From the NCBI RefSeq assembly GCF_003725735.1, contig NZ_RJTM01000028.1:1-64000 (forward strand): DNA of 64,000 bases. The letters run 5' to 3'. The notes below the pieces were generated by a model that searched no databases, was not told where the DNA came from, and saw nothing but the letters and a program-made list of their open reading frames with translations. The position numbers were made by a program, and so were the translations under genes. The stretch is from Sinomicrobium pectinilyticum (GTDB lineage: Bacteria; Bacteroidota; Bacteroidia; Flavobacteriales; Flavobacteriaceae). Below are positions 8,492-17,278 of the stretch, one piece after another (positions within the stretch are counted from its first letter, which is position 1; each line of letters opens with the position of its first letter).

Positions 8492-9100
8492 ATGAAAAAA
8501 TTAACCAAGATCAGTATCGTTGCCGCTTTAATGTTTATGGTGGTGACAGCCGGAGCTAAGACAGGAGAACTTGACTTCTCTTTGGAAGTAAAAGGATATG
8601 AGGGAAAAACTGTGAGTTTTGTTGTTAACAACGTGCAGAAATCCGTAGGACTCTCTCTTATCGACAAAGACAACAGGGTATTGTATGCAGAGAACATTGA
8701 AATTGACGGAGAATACAAAAGGACCTATAACTTCGACAGATTGCCCGAAGGACGGTATTTCCTGGAAGTGGAAAGTGCTACCAAGGTAAAAAGATATCCT
8801 ATCGTAGTAGACGCTTACTCCGCCAGATTGTACTACAATGAAAACAACGAAATGTACAAGCCTATTGTGTCCGTAAGGAATAAAATGGTATATGTTAACC
8901 TTTTGAGCCTTGATAAATCCCCGCTTCATGTAGAGGTTTACGACGTTAACAGTAACCTTCTGTATGAGGAAACGCTAAAAGGCGGTTATGAGCTGGGCAA
9001 AATGTATGATTTCTCAAATGTAGGCAATGGTACATATACCCTGGTAATGACCCATAAAAACAAAACCTTTGTGGAGAAAGTAAAACCTGCAAAGTCCTAA
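8492..9100 (+). CDS. Secreted two-repeat beta-sandwich protein of unknown function
   Basis: 202 residues with signal peptide MKKLTKISIVAALMFMVVTAGA. The mature protein contains two similar units. Residues about 40-108 (VGLSLIDKDNRVLYAENI...YNFDRLPEGRYFLEVES) and 127-196 (LHVEVYDVNSNLLYEETL...YDFSNVGNGTYTLVMTH) share the pattern 'L-x-D-x-N-x-x-LY-E ... YDF...G-x-Y-x-L-x-x'. This resembles the short Ig-like repeats (DUF3244 or sorting-domain-like) of Bacteroidota secreted proteins. There is no catalytic motif. It is divergent from the AraC regulator, which may control it. The function is unknown; a cell-surface or periplasmic structural role is an inference. Confidence 0.8.
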   Translation: MKKLTKISIVAALMFMVVTAGAKTGELDFSLEVKGYEGKTVSFVVNNVQKSVGLSLIDKDNRVLYAENIEIDGEYKRTYNFDRLPEGRYFLEVESATKVKRYPIVVDAYSARLYYNENNEMYKPIVSVRNKMVYVNLLSLDKSPLHVEVYDVNSNLLYEETLKGGYELGKMYDFSNVGNGTYTLVMTHKNKTFVEKVKPAKS

Positions 9101-9159
9101 AGAAACAGAAAAAGAAAAAGATTAATAATATTGGGTTTTTTAATAGATTGATTGATTTT

Positions 9160-9204
9160 AAAGCGAAAGGGGCTGCAAGTTATTGCGGCCTCTTTTCGTT
9201 TTAA
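9160..9204 (+). terminator. Probable terminator after the two-repeat secreted protein gene
   Basis: The AAAGCGAAAGGGGCTGCAA arm (9160-9178) pairs imperfectly with TTGCGGCCTCTTTTCGTTTT (from 9183), with G-U pairs and one bulge. It ends in a short T run. Confidence 0.55.
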
Positions 9205-9352
9205 GGAATTGTTACTCCAACTTTATGTAAGGATCAACTTTACCGATATAGAGTAAATACCGGGACAGCCACAGTAATAAATTTTTCTAAATGGTGAGCA
9301 ATTAGGAGAAAATATGCCGGGAAAAAGAATATCCGGTTTTGCAACACACTTT

Positions 9353-9820
9353 TTAAGAAGTAGCGGAAGTGTCCGGCCGGATACCTTTGTCTTCCATTTT
9401 GGCAGCGTGGTGATTATTATGTCCGGAACGAATATATTCCAGTTTTCTGAAGCGCAGCGCCTCCCAGTCTTTATTGATTGTCAGGCTTTCCACACTGTCA
9501 TACGAATTTCTGGTAAGCGGTGCCCAGTCATAGGCATTTGTAATGTCGGTCGAGTAATTTTTTGAAATGGTCCTGGGGTGTGCTACCCACAGCACAACAT
9601 CATCTTTTAGTTTGGGTCCGAGAGTAAGCATCTGCTGCTCAAATTCTTTGATAGTAGTCACAAAAACCAGGGCGAATTCTACTTTATTCACCTGTATCAG
9701 GGATTCGTATACTTCAATATCCACCAGTTGAGCCAGTTGTTTCGCAAATCCTTTCGGTTCGTTCAATACCAGGATTTCCTTTTGGTTTTCCAGTTTTAAT
9801 TTTTTAAACAGGTTTGTCAT
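9353..9820 (-). CDS. Small conserved cytosolic protein, unknown function
   Basis: 155 residues, no signal peptide and no membrane span. The fold pattern looks alpha/beta (ILVLNEPKGFAKQLAQL; KVEFALVFVTTIKEFEQQML; DVVLWVAHPRTISKNYS), followed by the motif DWEALRFRKLEYI. I associate this layout (strand, helix, VVLW..P, then W-x-AlRFR) with a small uncharacterised Bacteroidota family but cannot name it with certainty. Codon use and a clean ATG at 9820 support a real gene. Monocistronic, convergent with the gene at 8492. Confidence 0.7.
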   Translation of the reverse strand: MTNLFKKLKLENQKEILVLNEPKGFAKQLAQLVDIEVYESLIQVNKVEFALVFVTTIKEFEQQMLTLGPKLKDDVVLWVAHPRTISKNYSTDITNAYDWAPLTRNSYDSVESLTINKDWEALRFRKLEYIRSGHNNHHAAKMEDKGIRPDTSATS

Positions 9821-9935
9821 CTCTTTCGGAATTGCAGAAGTTTTCAGGTAAAAGACCGTGCCTTATAAAGATACGAAAAAATACGATTCCTGCAAGATGG
9901 TAAATAATACGCATGGCGTAAGGGAAGAGGATGTA

Positions 9936-10574
9936 TTAAGATATTCTGGAAAATATACGGTCCAGGTCTTTTTTGCAGCTTTCCGCGAGTAAAGGGTGGG
10001 CTATGATCTGTGGAATATGGCCCGGAACCGGTTTGTAGAGCAGGGAGAATACTTCCTGCAGGCTAAACCGCTGTGTGTCCTGTTCTATAATTTCCACAGG
10101 GTCTCCTGCTTTAACGGCACCCGGCGTAAGAACACGCAGGTAAGCCCCGGGATGCTCATAGGTAATAAACTCTTTGAGCACTTTTTGATCACCGAATTTA
10201 ATGCCCAGTTTGAAGCAGGGTTGCCTGGGTTGTGTAACCTGTACCGTAGCATTCCCTATTTTCAGGACATCCCCGATGTGTAAACGGGATTCATCCAAGC
10301 CTTCTATGGTGATGTTTTCCCCGAACATGCCCCAATTCCATTCCAGATCAGGGTAATGTTGCTTCCAGTACGGATAATGGTCTGCGGAAAAAGCATAACA
10401 GGCTTTGTCCGCACCGCCGTGATATTTCCGGTCGATCACCGCATCACCCCGGACATCTTCCTTTTCCAGGAATATCGATGAAGAGACCGGATATTTATAG
10501 ATACCGGTAAGTACCTCTTTTCCTTTCCATCGAACAACTGTGGGTTTGGCGATATTAACGGCAATGACTTTCAT
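9936..10574 (-). CDS. MOSC domain protein, YiiM-like
   Basis: 212 residues. The MOSC domain runs from about residue 20 to 150 and includes DRKYHGGADKACYAFSADHYPYW, the family G-G-x-x-K/Q-A motif, and VTQPRQPCFKLG with the conserved Cys proposed to carry sulfur or ligand molybdenum. The C-terminal 45 residues (RFSLQEVFSLLYKP...HPLLAESCKKDLDRIF) form the three-helix extension of the YiiM group. YiiM homologues reduce N-hydroxylated compounds such as 6-hydroxylaminopurine with a molybdenum cofactor. Whether this one does is inferred from family. It lies downstream of htpG but a strong terminator separates the two. Confidence 0.9.
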   Translation of the reverse strand: MKVIAVNIAKPTVVRWKGKEVLTGIYKYPVSSSIFLEKEDVRGDAVIDRKYHGGADKACYAFSADHYPYWKQHYPDLEWNWGMFGENITIEGLDESRLHIGDVLKIGNATVQVTQPRQPCFKLGIKFGDQKVLKEFITYEHPGAYLRVLTPGAVKAGDPVEIIEQDTQRFSLQEVFSLLYKPVPGHIPQIIAHPLLAESCKKDLDRIFSRIS

Positions 10575-10644
10575 ACTGTAAAACTACGCTGAAAAAGTGA
10601 AAAAGCCTGGGAAATTTTCAGTGAATTTATCGTAATCGGGAAAT

Positions 10645-10685
10645 ACAAACAGCCGCTCCGGGAATCTCCCGGAGCGGCTGTTTGT
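10645..10685 (-). terminator. Very strong terminator after htpG
   Basis: A perfect 19-bp stem (10645-10663 with 10667-10685) and a three-base loop ATC. On the minus strand it is followed by a T-rich stretch (TTTGTATTT). It separates htpG from the MOSC gene. Confidence 0.8.
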
Positions 10686-10751
10686 GTGGGCGGCAAAAAA
10701 AGGAGCGCAGACCGGAAAATTCCCAACGGTCCGGCCCCGGTGGCTGCGTGT

Positions 10752-12635
10752 TTACTTTATCATCTCAAAACTTCTCCTGATGAAATTGGTAAGCTCTTCA
10801 CCTTTCAGAAGCCCTTGGGACAACCGTGCCAGGTCCAGGGATTGCCTGATGAGCCTTTCCTGTTTCGGTTTGGTTTTGGTATTCAGTATCTGCGATACCA
10901 GTTCGTTATTAGTGTTCACTACAAGATTGTACATTTCGGGCATGTTGCTCATACCGAACATACCGCCTCCGCCGGTGGCACTCATTTCTTTCATTCTTCG
11001 CATAAACTCCGGCTGGGTGATAAGGAAAGGAGCAGCATTACTGTCCATGGTCTCCAATTGTACCGTGTATTTTTCTTTTGGAACAGCCCCGGTGATGATC
11101 TCTTTCAGCTTATCTTTTTCTTCATCCGAAAGCTTGGATATCTTTTCCTCGTCCTTTTTAATGATATTGTCAATAGGTTCGGCATCTACCCGTACAAAAG
11201 AAATATTCTCTTTCTCGGTTTCCAGTTTTTGTATCAGGTGTGCTACGATAGGCGAATCCAGGAGCAGGACTTCATATCCTTTCGCTTTGGCTTCTTCTAT
11301 ATATCCGTGTTGTTCTTCCTTGTTGTTGGTATAGAGGATAACCAGTTTGTCATCTTTGTCCGTCTGGTTGTCCTTAATCTTTTCACGCAGTTCTTCAAAA
11401 GTATGGAAGGTATCGTCTACCGTAGGGTACAGGGCAAATTTATCGGCTTTTTCGAAAAATTTTTCTTCGGAAAGCATACCGTATTCAATAACGATCTTGA
11501 TATCGTTCCATTTTTTCTCAAAATCTTCCCGGTTGTCCTTGAACAGGGAATTGAGTTTGTCCGCAACCTTCCTGGTGATGTAGTTGGATATTTTCTTGAC
11601 ATTACCATCGGCCTGAAGGTAACTTCTCGATACGTTCAGCGGAATGTCCGGAGAATCGATAACTCCTTTGAGCATGGTGAGGAATTCCGGAACAATACCT
11701 TCTACATTGTCCGTAACAAAAACCTGGTTCTGGTAGAGTTGGATTTTATCTTTCTGAATGCTGATATCATTGGTCAGTTTCGGAAAAAAGAGGATACCGG
11801 TCAGGTTAAACGGGTAGTCCACATTGAGGTGGATATGGAAAAGTGGTTCTTCAAACTGCATCGGGTACAACTCGCGGTAGAAATTTTTATAATCTTCTTC
11901 CTTGAGGTCCGAAGGTTGTTTTGTCCAGGCGGGTTCCGTATTGTTTATAATGTTGTCTACTTCTTTGGTAGGTGCCGGATCGTCTTCTTTCGCATCTTCC
12001 GGTTTCGGCAGGGTTTCCGTCCTGGTACCGAACTTGATCGGGACAGGCATAAACTTGTTGTATTTAACCAGGAGTTCGCGTATTCTGCTCTCTTCGAGGA
12101 ATTCGGTAGAGTCGTCCGCTATGTGCAGTATAATTTCGGTTCCCCTGTCTTTCTTGTCCGCTTCTTCCAGGGTGAATTGCGGGCTGCCGTCGCATGTCCA
12201 GTGTGCTGCGGGAGCATCGGTATACGACTTGGTTATGATCTCTACTTTTTTGGCAACCATAAAAGCAGAGTAGAACCCGAGACCGAAATGTCCTATGATC
12301 CCCGTGTCCTTGGAGTCTTTATATTTTTCCAGGAATTCTTCAGCCCCGGAAAAAGCTACTTCATTAATGTACTTCTGCACTTCGTCGGCGGTCATACCGA
12401 TACCCTGGTCCAGGATGTGAAGCTTTTGACCTTCCTTGTCAATTTTAACTTCAATAACGGGATTGCCGTACTCTACCTTAGCTTCACCGATACTTGTAAG
12501 GTGTTTTAATTTTAAGGTAGCATCCGTGGCATTGGAAATAAGTTCCCTTAAAAAGATCTCATGGTCGCTGTACAAGAATTTCTTGATCAGCGGAAAAATG
12601 TTCTCTACAGATACATTGATATTTCCGGTTGTCAT
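10752..12635 (-). CDS. htpG: Molecular chaperone HtpG (Hsp90)
   Basis: 627 residues, the normal length for bacterial Hsp90. The GHKL ATPase domain is at the front: LRELISNATDA (catalytic Glu and Mg-binding Asn), DQGIGMTADEV, and the ATP-lid motif GHFGLGFYSAFMV. The middle domain carries PLNVSRSYLQ with the conserved Arg of the catalytic loop. The C-terminal dimerisation domain ends in LSQGLLKGEELTNFIRRSFEMIK. It is a cytosolic ATP-dependent chaperone acting late in folding with DnaK. A charged insert EDAKEDDPAPTKEVD lies near residue 230. Transcribed alone. Confidence 0.97.
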   Translation of the reverse strand: MTTGNINVSVENIFPLIKKFLYSDHEIFLRELISNATDATLKLKHLTSIGEAKVEYGNPVIEVKIDKEGQKLHILDQGIGMTADEVQKYINEVAFSGAEEFLEKYKDSKDTGIIGHFGLGFYSAFMVAKKVEIITKSYTDAPAAHWTCDGSPQFTLEEADKKDRGTEIILHIADDSTEFLEESRIRELLVKYNKFMPVPIKFGTRTETLPKPEDAKEDDPAPTKEVDNIINNTEPAWTKQPSDLKEEDYKNFYRELYPMQFEEPLFHIHLNVDYPFNLTGILFFPKLTNDISIQKDKIQLYQNQVFVTDNVEGIVPEFLTMLKGVIDSPDIPLNVSRSYLQADGNVKKISNYITRKVADKLNSLFKDNREDFEKKWNDIKIVIEYGMLSEEKFFEKADKFALYPTVDDTFHTFEELREKIKDNQTDKDDKLVILYTNNKEEQHGYIEEAKAKGYEVLLLDSPIVAHLIQKLETEKENISFVRVDAEPIDNIIKKDEEKISKLSDEEKDKLKEIITGAVPKEKYTVQLETMDSNAAPFLITQPEFMRRMKEMSATGGGGMFGMSNMPEMYNLVVNTNNELVSQILNTKTKPKQERLIRQSLDLARLSQGLLKGEELTNFIRRSFEMIK

Positions 12636-13022
12636 TTTGTAAGAATTTTAATAATGGTTTTCCTTAAACGGCAGTTTCAAAAAAAGTACCAAGACAGAAG
12701 GGGGTGACAAAGTGACATTTTAAAATAGAAAGTTAAAGGCCGGGGAATCGGATGGTATGATAATTTGATAATGAGTCGGTAAGTTGAAAACTGAAGCAGG
12801 ATCAGAAGAAGGTCTGAAAAAAATTTTAACCACAAAGTCAGCAAAGAATATGCAGAGTTCACAAAGAAATAAATAGTTGATTACGACACATTCAATGCTT
12901 TGGTTCCTTTGTGCCTACTTTGTGCGCTTTGTGGTTTTGATAGAACTTCAAGATTTTTTTGACACCTTCATTCCCTTTTTTGGGAAATACCTTCTGAAAC
13001 CGGGAACTCTCCGACTAAAAAA
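12636..13022. other. 387-base gap with dispersed repeats, no gene
   Basis: Between the htpG start and the stop of the DeoR gene. It contains GATAATTTGATAATGAG (12759-12775), a near copy of a motif at 60234, and a CACAAAG-rich inverted repeat at 12828-12936. I see no credible reading frame. Confidence 0.6.
12828..12936. repeat. CACAAAG-type inverted repeat
   Basis: AACCACAAAG (12828-12837) pairs with CTTTGTGGTT (12927-12936). Between the arms, further CACAAAG and CTTTGTG units occur on both sides. This looks like a degenerate dispersed intergenic element. Confidence 0.6.
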
Positions 13023-13778
13023 CTAAACGACAGTAACCATGATTCCCTGGTCCCGTAATTTCTTGACCAGAGCTGGAGAAATGCTTTTGTCGGTAATGAT
13101 GTGATCTACCTGGTCCAGTTCGCATATTTTCCCGAAGCCTTTCTTTCCGAATTTTGTAGCATCGGCAAGGACAATGACCTCCTGTGCGGAGCGTATCATC
13201 TTCTGGTTGAGGTGCGCTTCGGTAATATCAGTGGTCGTCAGCCCGAAATCCAGGTCTATGCCGTCCACACCGATAAAGAGTTTGTTACAGGAGGTTTCTT
13301 CCAGTATCATTTCCGCATAATGCCCGGTTACGGAAGAAGAACTGTGTCTGGTATATCCACCGAGCTGTAAGACTTCAATATTCGGGTGCCTCAGCAACTC
13401 CATGGCCACATTAAGTGCGGAAGTAATGACAATCAGTTTGTCTTTGGGTTGAATGGCCCTTGCAAAAGCAAGTACGGTAGTGCCCGACGCGATGATGATG
13501 GATTCGGCAGTATCCACCAGCCTGGCTGCTGCGGCCGCTATGGCATCCTTTTCTTCGGTTTGTACCTTTTCTTTTTCATGGACATGCCTGTCGTTCACGT
13601 ACGGATTTTCGAGCGAAGCCCCTCCGTGGGTACGGAACAGAAGTCCCTTTTCCTCCAGCAGACGCAGATCCTTACGTATGGTTACGGCAGATGTTTGAAG
13701 TTCTTTGCTGAGTTCCAGAACTTCCACATGCTTTTCCTTTGCCAGTTTATCCAGTATCTGTTTGTGCCTGTTCATCAT
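13023..13778 (-). CDS. glpR: DeoR-family repressor, probable glycerol regulator GlpR
   Basis: 251 residues from the ATG at 13778 (MMNRHKQILDKLAKEKHVEVLELSKEL); the longer open frame upstream encodes nothing typical of the family. The N-terminal winged helix (VEVLELSKELQTSAVTIRKDLRLLEEKGLLFRTHGGA) is the DeoR signature. Residues about 75-251 form the effector domain, with ASGTTVLAFARAI (phosphate-binding loop) and NKLFIGVDGIDLDFGLTT. DeoR proteins bind phosphorylated sugars; GlpR binds glycerol or glycerol-3-phosphate. The assignment to glycerol rests on its divergent position against glpD-glpK-glpF and on the perfect inverted repeat at the glpD promoter. Tandem Met codons at 13778 and 13775 leave the exact start open. 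Confidence 0.9.
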   Translation of the reverse strand: MMNRHKQILDKLAKEKHVEVLELSKELQTSAVTIRKDLRLLEEKGLLFRTHGGASLENPYVNDRHVHEKEKVQTEEKDAIAAAAARLVDTAESIIIASGTTVLAFARAIQPKDKLIVITSALNVAMELLRHPNIEVLQLGGYTRHSSSSVTGHYAEMILEETSCNKLFIGVDGIDLDFGLTTTDITEAHLNQKMIRSAQEVIVLADATKFGKKGFGKICELDQVDHIITDKSISPALVKKLRDQGIMVTVV

Positions 13779-14010
13779 AAAAAGCCCGTTTGCAGCGGTA
13801 AAAATACATAAAAGTTTGATAAAACCGTAACATGAACAATAAATCGAAATGTAATATGAATTAAAATGAAATAAAAGGAAATAGTGACTGGAACACGATT
13901 TTATAGGCCTACAGGGCATAATCTTACTGAGAAATGAGGCTGATACTGCCTGTAAATATTTTGATGAATAAAAAGCAAAGGATTTTTTTGGGGAATTAAT
14001 AAATATCGTT

Positions 14011-14018
14011 TACTTTTG
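14011..14018 (+). promoter_or_regulatory. -7 box TACTTTTG of the glp operon
   Basis: Exact TAnnTTTG match; the predicted start near 14022 lies inside the left arm of the inverted repeat 14019-14061. Confidence 0.6.
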
Positions 14019-14061
14019 AAAAGTTTCGTTTTTGTATAAATTTATGTATAACGAAACTTTT
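14019..14061. promoter_or_regulatory. GlpR operator candidate: 12-bp perfect inverted repeat
   Basis: AAAAGTTTCGTT (14019-14030) and AACGAAACTTTT (14050-14061) are exact reverse complements, with 19 bases between them. The TTCG core resembles known GlpR half-sites (consensus with TTCG in Proteobacteria). It begins directly after the -7 box and covers the predicted start, so bound repressor would block initiation. Confidence 0.7.
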
Positions 14062-14084
14062 TTGTGAAAAATGAAAAGAAAAAG

Positions 14085-15680
14085 ATGGGTAATGAAACTA
14101 CACGGTTCCAAAGAGAAAAATTACTGAAGGAACTGGAAAAAAATGAAAAATGGGATGTTATTGTTATCGGCGGCGGAGCAACAGGACTTGGGGTCGCTCT
14201 GGACAGCGTAAGCCGTGGATACAAAACCCTGGTACTGGAGCAGGCAGATTTTGCCAAAGGAACATCCAGTCGCAGTACCAAACTCGTTCATGGCGGTGTC
14301 CGTTATCTCGCACAGGGGAATATAGGACTGGTTCGGGAAGCCCTGCACGAAAGGGGATTGTTGCTTAAGAACGCGCCGCACCTGGTGAAGAACCAGTCGT
14401 TTGTTATCCCTAATTACCGGTGGTGGGGAGGTGCCTTTTATACTATAGGACTGAAAGTATATGACCTTCTTGCCGGAGGCCTTAGCCTGGGCGCTTCGGT
14501 ATATATCGGAAAGGACGAAGCGCTGCGGAGGGTGCCTACCATCAAAGAAAGAGGACTGCGAAGCGGTGTGCTTTATCACGACGGACAGTTCGACGATTCG
14601 CGCCTGGCGGTAAACCTGGCCCAAACCTGTGTAGAACACGGGGCAGTAGTGCTCAATTACACGGAAGTTAAGGGGTTGCTGAACAAGAAAGGTGAAATAG
14701 CCGGGGTTATAGCTATGGACAAGGAAAGCGGACAGGTACATAATCTCCGGGGGGACGTGGTGGTAAATGCCACGGGGATCTTTGTGGATAACATTCTGCG
14801 TATGGAGAAACCCGAAAGCAAAGACCTGGTGCGTCCCAGCCAGGGAGTACATCTCGTACTCGACAAGTCCTTTCTCCCCGGTGAGGACGCAATCATGATA
14901 CCGAAAACGGATGATGGCAGGGTGCTTTTTGCCGTGCCGTGGCATAATAAAGTAGTGGTGGGGACTACGGATACCCCTCTGGATGAACATAGCTTGGAAC
15001 CTCGTGCACTGGAAGAAGAAATAGTATTTATACTGAATACGGCCGGGCGGTATCTCACCAGAAAACCTGCCAGGGAAGATGTGTTTTCCGTGTTTGCAGG
15101 CCTAAGGCCACTTGCAGCTACCGAGGGAGGTCCCGATAACTATCGGGACGGGAAAACGAAGGAAATTTCCAGAAGCCATAAGATATTGGTGTCGGAAGCA
15201 GGGCTTATTACCATAACAGGGGGGAAATGGACAACTTTCCGGAGAATGGGAGAAGATACTATCGATAAGGCCGTGGCATTGGGGAGGTTGCCGAAACGTA
15301 GCAGTAAAAGCGATACAATGACTATCCACGGAGCGAAACCTTCGCCGGACTTTAATGATCCTTTGTATGTATACGGAAGTGACCGGGAAAATATTCTGGC
15401 GCTGATCAGGGAAAATCCCGCATTGGAGGAAAAACTCGATGATGCTCTTCCTTACCGGAAAGCCGAGGTAGTATGGGCTGCCCGCTATGAAATGGCCAGA
15501 ACAATAGAAGATGTACTGGCCCGGCGTACCAGGGCACTCTTCCTGGATGCCAGGGCTGCGGTGCGAATGGCCGGGGAAACAGCAAGGTTACTCGCTGTTG
15601 AACTCGGAAAAAACGAAGAATGGCAGCAAGAACAGGTACAGGCTTTTGAAAAAGTAGCCCGAAATTATATTTTAGAATAA
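14085..15680 (+). CDS. glpD: Aerobic glycerol-3-phosphate dehydrogenase
   Basis: 531 residues from the ATG at 14085; an in-frame GTG at 14064 is possible but falls only two bases after the operator. It oxidises glycerol-3-phosphate to dihydroxyacetone phosphate at the inner membrane and passes electrons to quinone. The FAD-binding motif [19 protein letters not shown] is at the front, followed by [17 protein letters not shown] and FAGLRPLAA, all GlpD hallmarks; [12 protein letters not shown] is in the C-terminal half. First gene of glpD-glpK-glpF, 35 bases before glpK. Odd point: between LRPLAA and TKEISR the protein has the extra residues GPDNYRDG. They are encoded by a palindrome (15130-15149) whose core also occurs between genes at 29575. 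Confidence 0.95.
   Translation: MGNETTRFQREKLLKELEKNEKWDVIVIGGGATGLGVALDSVSRGYKTLVLEQADFAKGTSSRSTKLVHGGVRYLAQGNIGLVREALHERGLLLKNAPHLVKNQSFVIPNYRWWGGAFYTIGLKVYDLLAGGLSLGASVYIGKDEALRRVPTIKERGLRSGVLYHDGQFDDSRLAVNLAQTCVEHGAVVLNYTEVKGLLNKKGEIAGVIAMDKESGQVHNLRGDVVVNATGIFVDNILRMEKPESKDLVRPSQGVHLVLDKSFLPGEDAIMIPKTDDGRVLFAVPWHNKVVVGTTDTPLDEHSLEPRALEEEIVFILNTAGRYLTRKPAREDVFSVFAGLRPLAATEGGPDNYRDGKTKEISRSHKILVSEAGLITITGGKWTTFRRMGEDTIDKAVALGRLPKRSSKSDTMTIHGAKPSPDFNDPLYVYGSDRENILALIRENPALEEKLDDALPYRKAEVVWAARYEMARTIEDVLARRTRALFLDARAAVRMAGETARLLAVELGKNEEWQQEQVQAFEKVARNYILE
15130..15149. repeat. REP-like palindrome inside glpD
   Basis: TCCCGATA, AC, TATCGGGA (15131-15148), with one more G/C pair outside, forms a 9-bp hairpin within the reading frame. 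The intergenic palindrome at 29575-29590 has the same TCCCGATA/TATCGGGA arms. Confidence 0.75.
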
Positions 15681-15715
15681 AGATCAATATAATCTATCCT
15701 AAATTACCCGATACT

Positions 15716-17203
15716 ATGAAACAATATATTTTAGCTTTAGACCAGGGCACTACCAGTTCCAGGGCCATCCTGTTCGATGAGAAGGGACAGATCGTTTCCG
15801 TGGCACAGAAAGAATTTACCCAGATATTTCCCAAGCCGGGGTGGGTAGAGCACAATGCACTGGAAATATGGTCTACACAGGCCGGAGTAGCGGCAGAAGC
15901 AGTGACTAAAATAGGTCTGAACGGTAAGAGTATTGCTGCCATGGGTATTACCAATCAGCGGGAAACCGTGATCGTCTGGGACCGGAATACCGGTACTCCC
16001 GTGTACAATGCTATCGTATGGCAGGACCGGAGGACTGCCGGGTATTGTGCAGAACTGAAAAAACAGGGTAAAGAAGACCTCATACGCCGGAAAACCGGAC
16101 TGATCATAGATTCGTATTTCTCCGCCACCAAAGTCAAATGGATACTGGACAATGTTCCCGGGGCAAGAGAAAAGGCAGAAGCGGGCGAGCTTGTATGCGG
16201 TACGGTGGATAGCTGGATCATCTGGAACTTTACCAAGGGTGAACTGCATATAACCGATGTGACCAATGCGTCCCGGACCCTGCTCTTTGATATCCATGAT
16301 ATGGAATGGGATGACGAACTACTGGAGTTGTTTACCATTCCGCGGAGCATGTTGCCCGAAGTAAAACAGTCCAGTGAAGTATACGGAAATTCCAAAACCA
16401 CCGTATTTGCAACCCCTATTCCCATTGCCGGGATAGGAGGGGACCAGCAGGCGGCACTTTTCGGACAAATGTGCATTACCCCGGGTATGGTAAAGAACAC
16501 TTACGGTACCGGGTGTTTTATGCTGATGAACATAGGAGATAAACCGAAACTTTCCGAAAACAACCTGTTGACTACCGTAGCATGGAAGATTAACGGTAAA
16601 ACGGAATATGCCCTGGAAGGGAGTATTTTTATTGCCGGTGCCGTTGTGCAATGGCTCCGGGACGGTCTGAAGTTTATCCGGTCGTCAGATGAAATTGAAC
16701 AGCTGGCCACACAGGTGAAAGATACTGACGGCGTATATTTTGTTCCTGCCTTTGCCGGACTGGGGGCACCGTACTGGGACCCGGATGCCCGGGGTACCAT
16801 GGTAGGGCTGAGCCGGGGTACGACATCCGCCCATATAGCCCGTGCGGCACTGGAGTCCATAGCGTATCAGACGGCCGATGTGCTCAATGCCATGCAGGCC
16901 GATGCCGGACTGGAAATTCGGGAACTCCGCGTAGACGGTGGTGCCGCCATAAATAATTTGTTGATGCAGTTTCAGTCCGATCTCCTGCAATGCGAAGTCA
17001 TAAGGCCTAATATTGTGGAAACAACGGCGCTGGGGGCTGCTTATCTGGCCGGACTGGCAACAGGATACTGGAAAGATGTCGATGAGATACAGCAATTATG
17101 GCAGGTGGAAAAAAGATTTACCCCTGATAAGGATAAAGATATGGAAGAGGGGATAGCAGGCTGGAAAAAAGCGATCAGGGCCACACGAAGCTGGAGCGAA
17201 TGA
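15716..17203 (+). CDS. glpK: Glycerol kinase
   Basis: 495 residues, the normal length. It phosphorylates glycerol with ATP to glycerol-3-phosphate, trapping it in the cytosol. FGGY-family motifs are visible: [16 protein letters not shown] (phosphate 1 loop), [17 protein letters not shown] and the C-terminal FGGY signature [13 protein letters not shown]-type sequence ([17 protein letters not shown]). [20 protein letters not shown] binds the nucleotide. It is the second gene of the glp operon, 35 bases after glpD and 75 before glpF. Regulation is expected through the operator ahead of glpD. Confidence 0.97.
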   Translation: MKQYILALDQGTTSSRAILFDEKGQIVSVAQKEFTQIFPKPGWVEHNALEIWSTQAGVAAEAVTKIGLNGKSIAAMGITNQRETVIVWDRNTGTPVYNAIVWQDRRTAGYCAELKKQGKEDLIRRKTGLIIDSYFSATKVKWILDNVPGAREKAEAGELVCGTVDSWIIWNFTKGELHITDVTNASRTLLFDIHDMEWDDELLELFTIPRSMLPEVKQSSEVYGNSKTTVFATPIPIAGIGGDQQAALFGQMCITPGMVKNTYGTGCFMLMNIGDKPKLSENNLLTTVAWKINGKTEYALEGSIFIAGAVVQWLRDGLKFIRSSDEIEQLATQVKDTDGVYFVPAFAGLGAPYWDPDARGTMVGLSRGTTSAHIARAALESIAYQTADVLNAMQADAGLEIRELRVDGGAAINNLLMQFQSDLLQCEVIRPNIVETTALGAAYLAGLATGYWKDVDEIQQLWQVEKRFTPDKDKDMEEGIAGWKKAIRATRSWSE

Positions 17204-17278
17204 AATACCCGTAACCGTGGCTGTTTATGTCTGTAATATATAAATAGTGTTTAACCCAATAATATAGTTGTAATATAC

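Noticed and set aside
10686-12509. 607-codon plus-strand open frame
   Set aside because: Antisense to htpG in a frame kept open by its codon use; no family features, while htpG is complete on the other strand.
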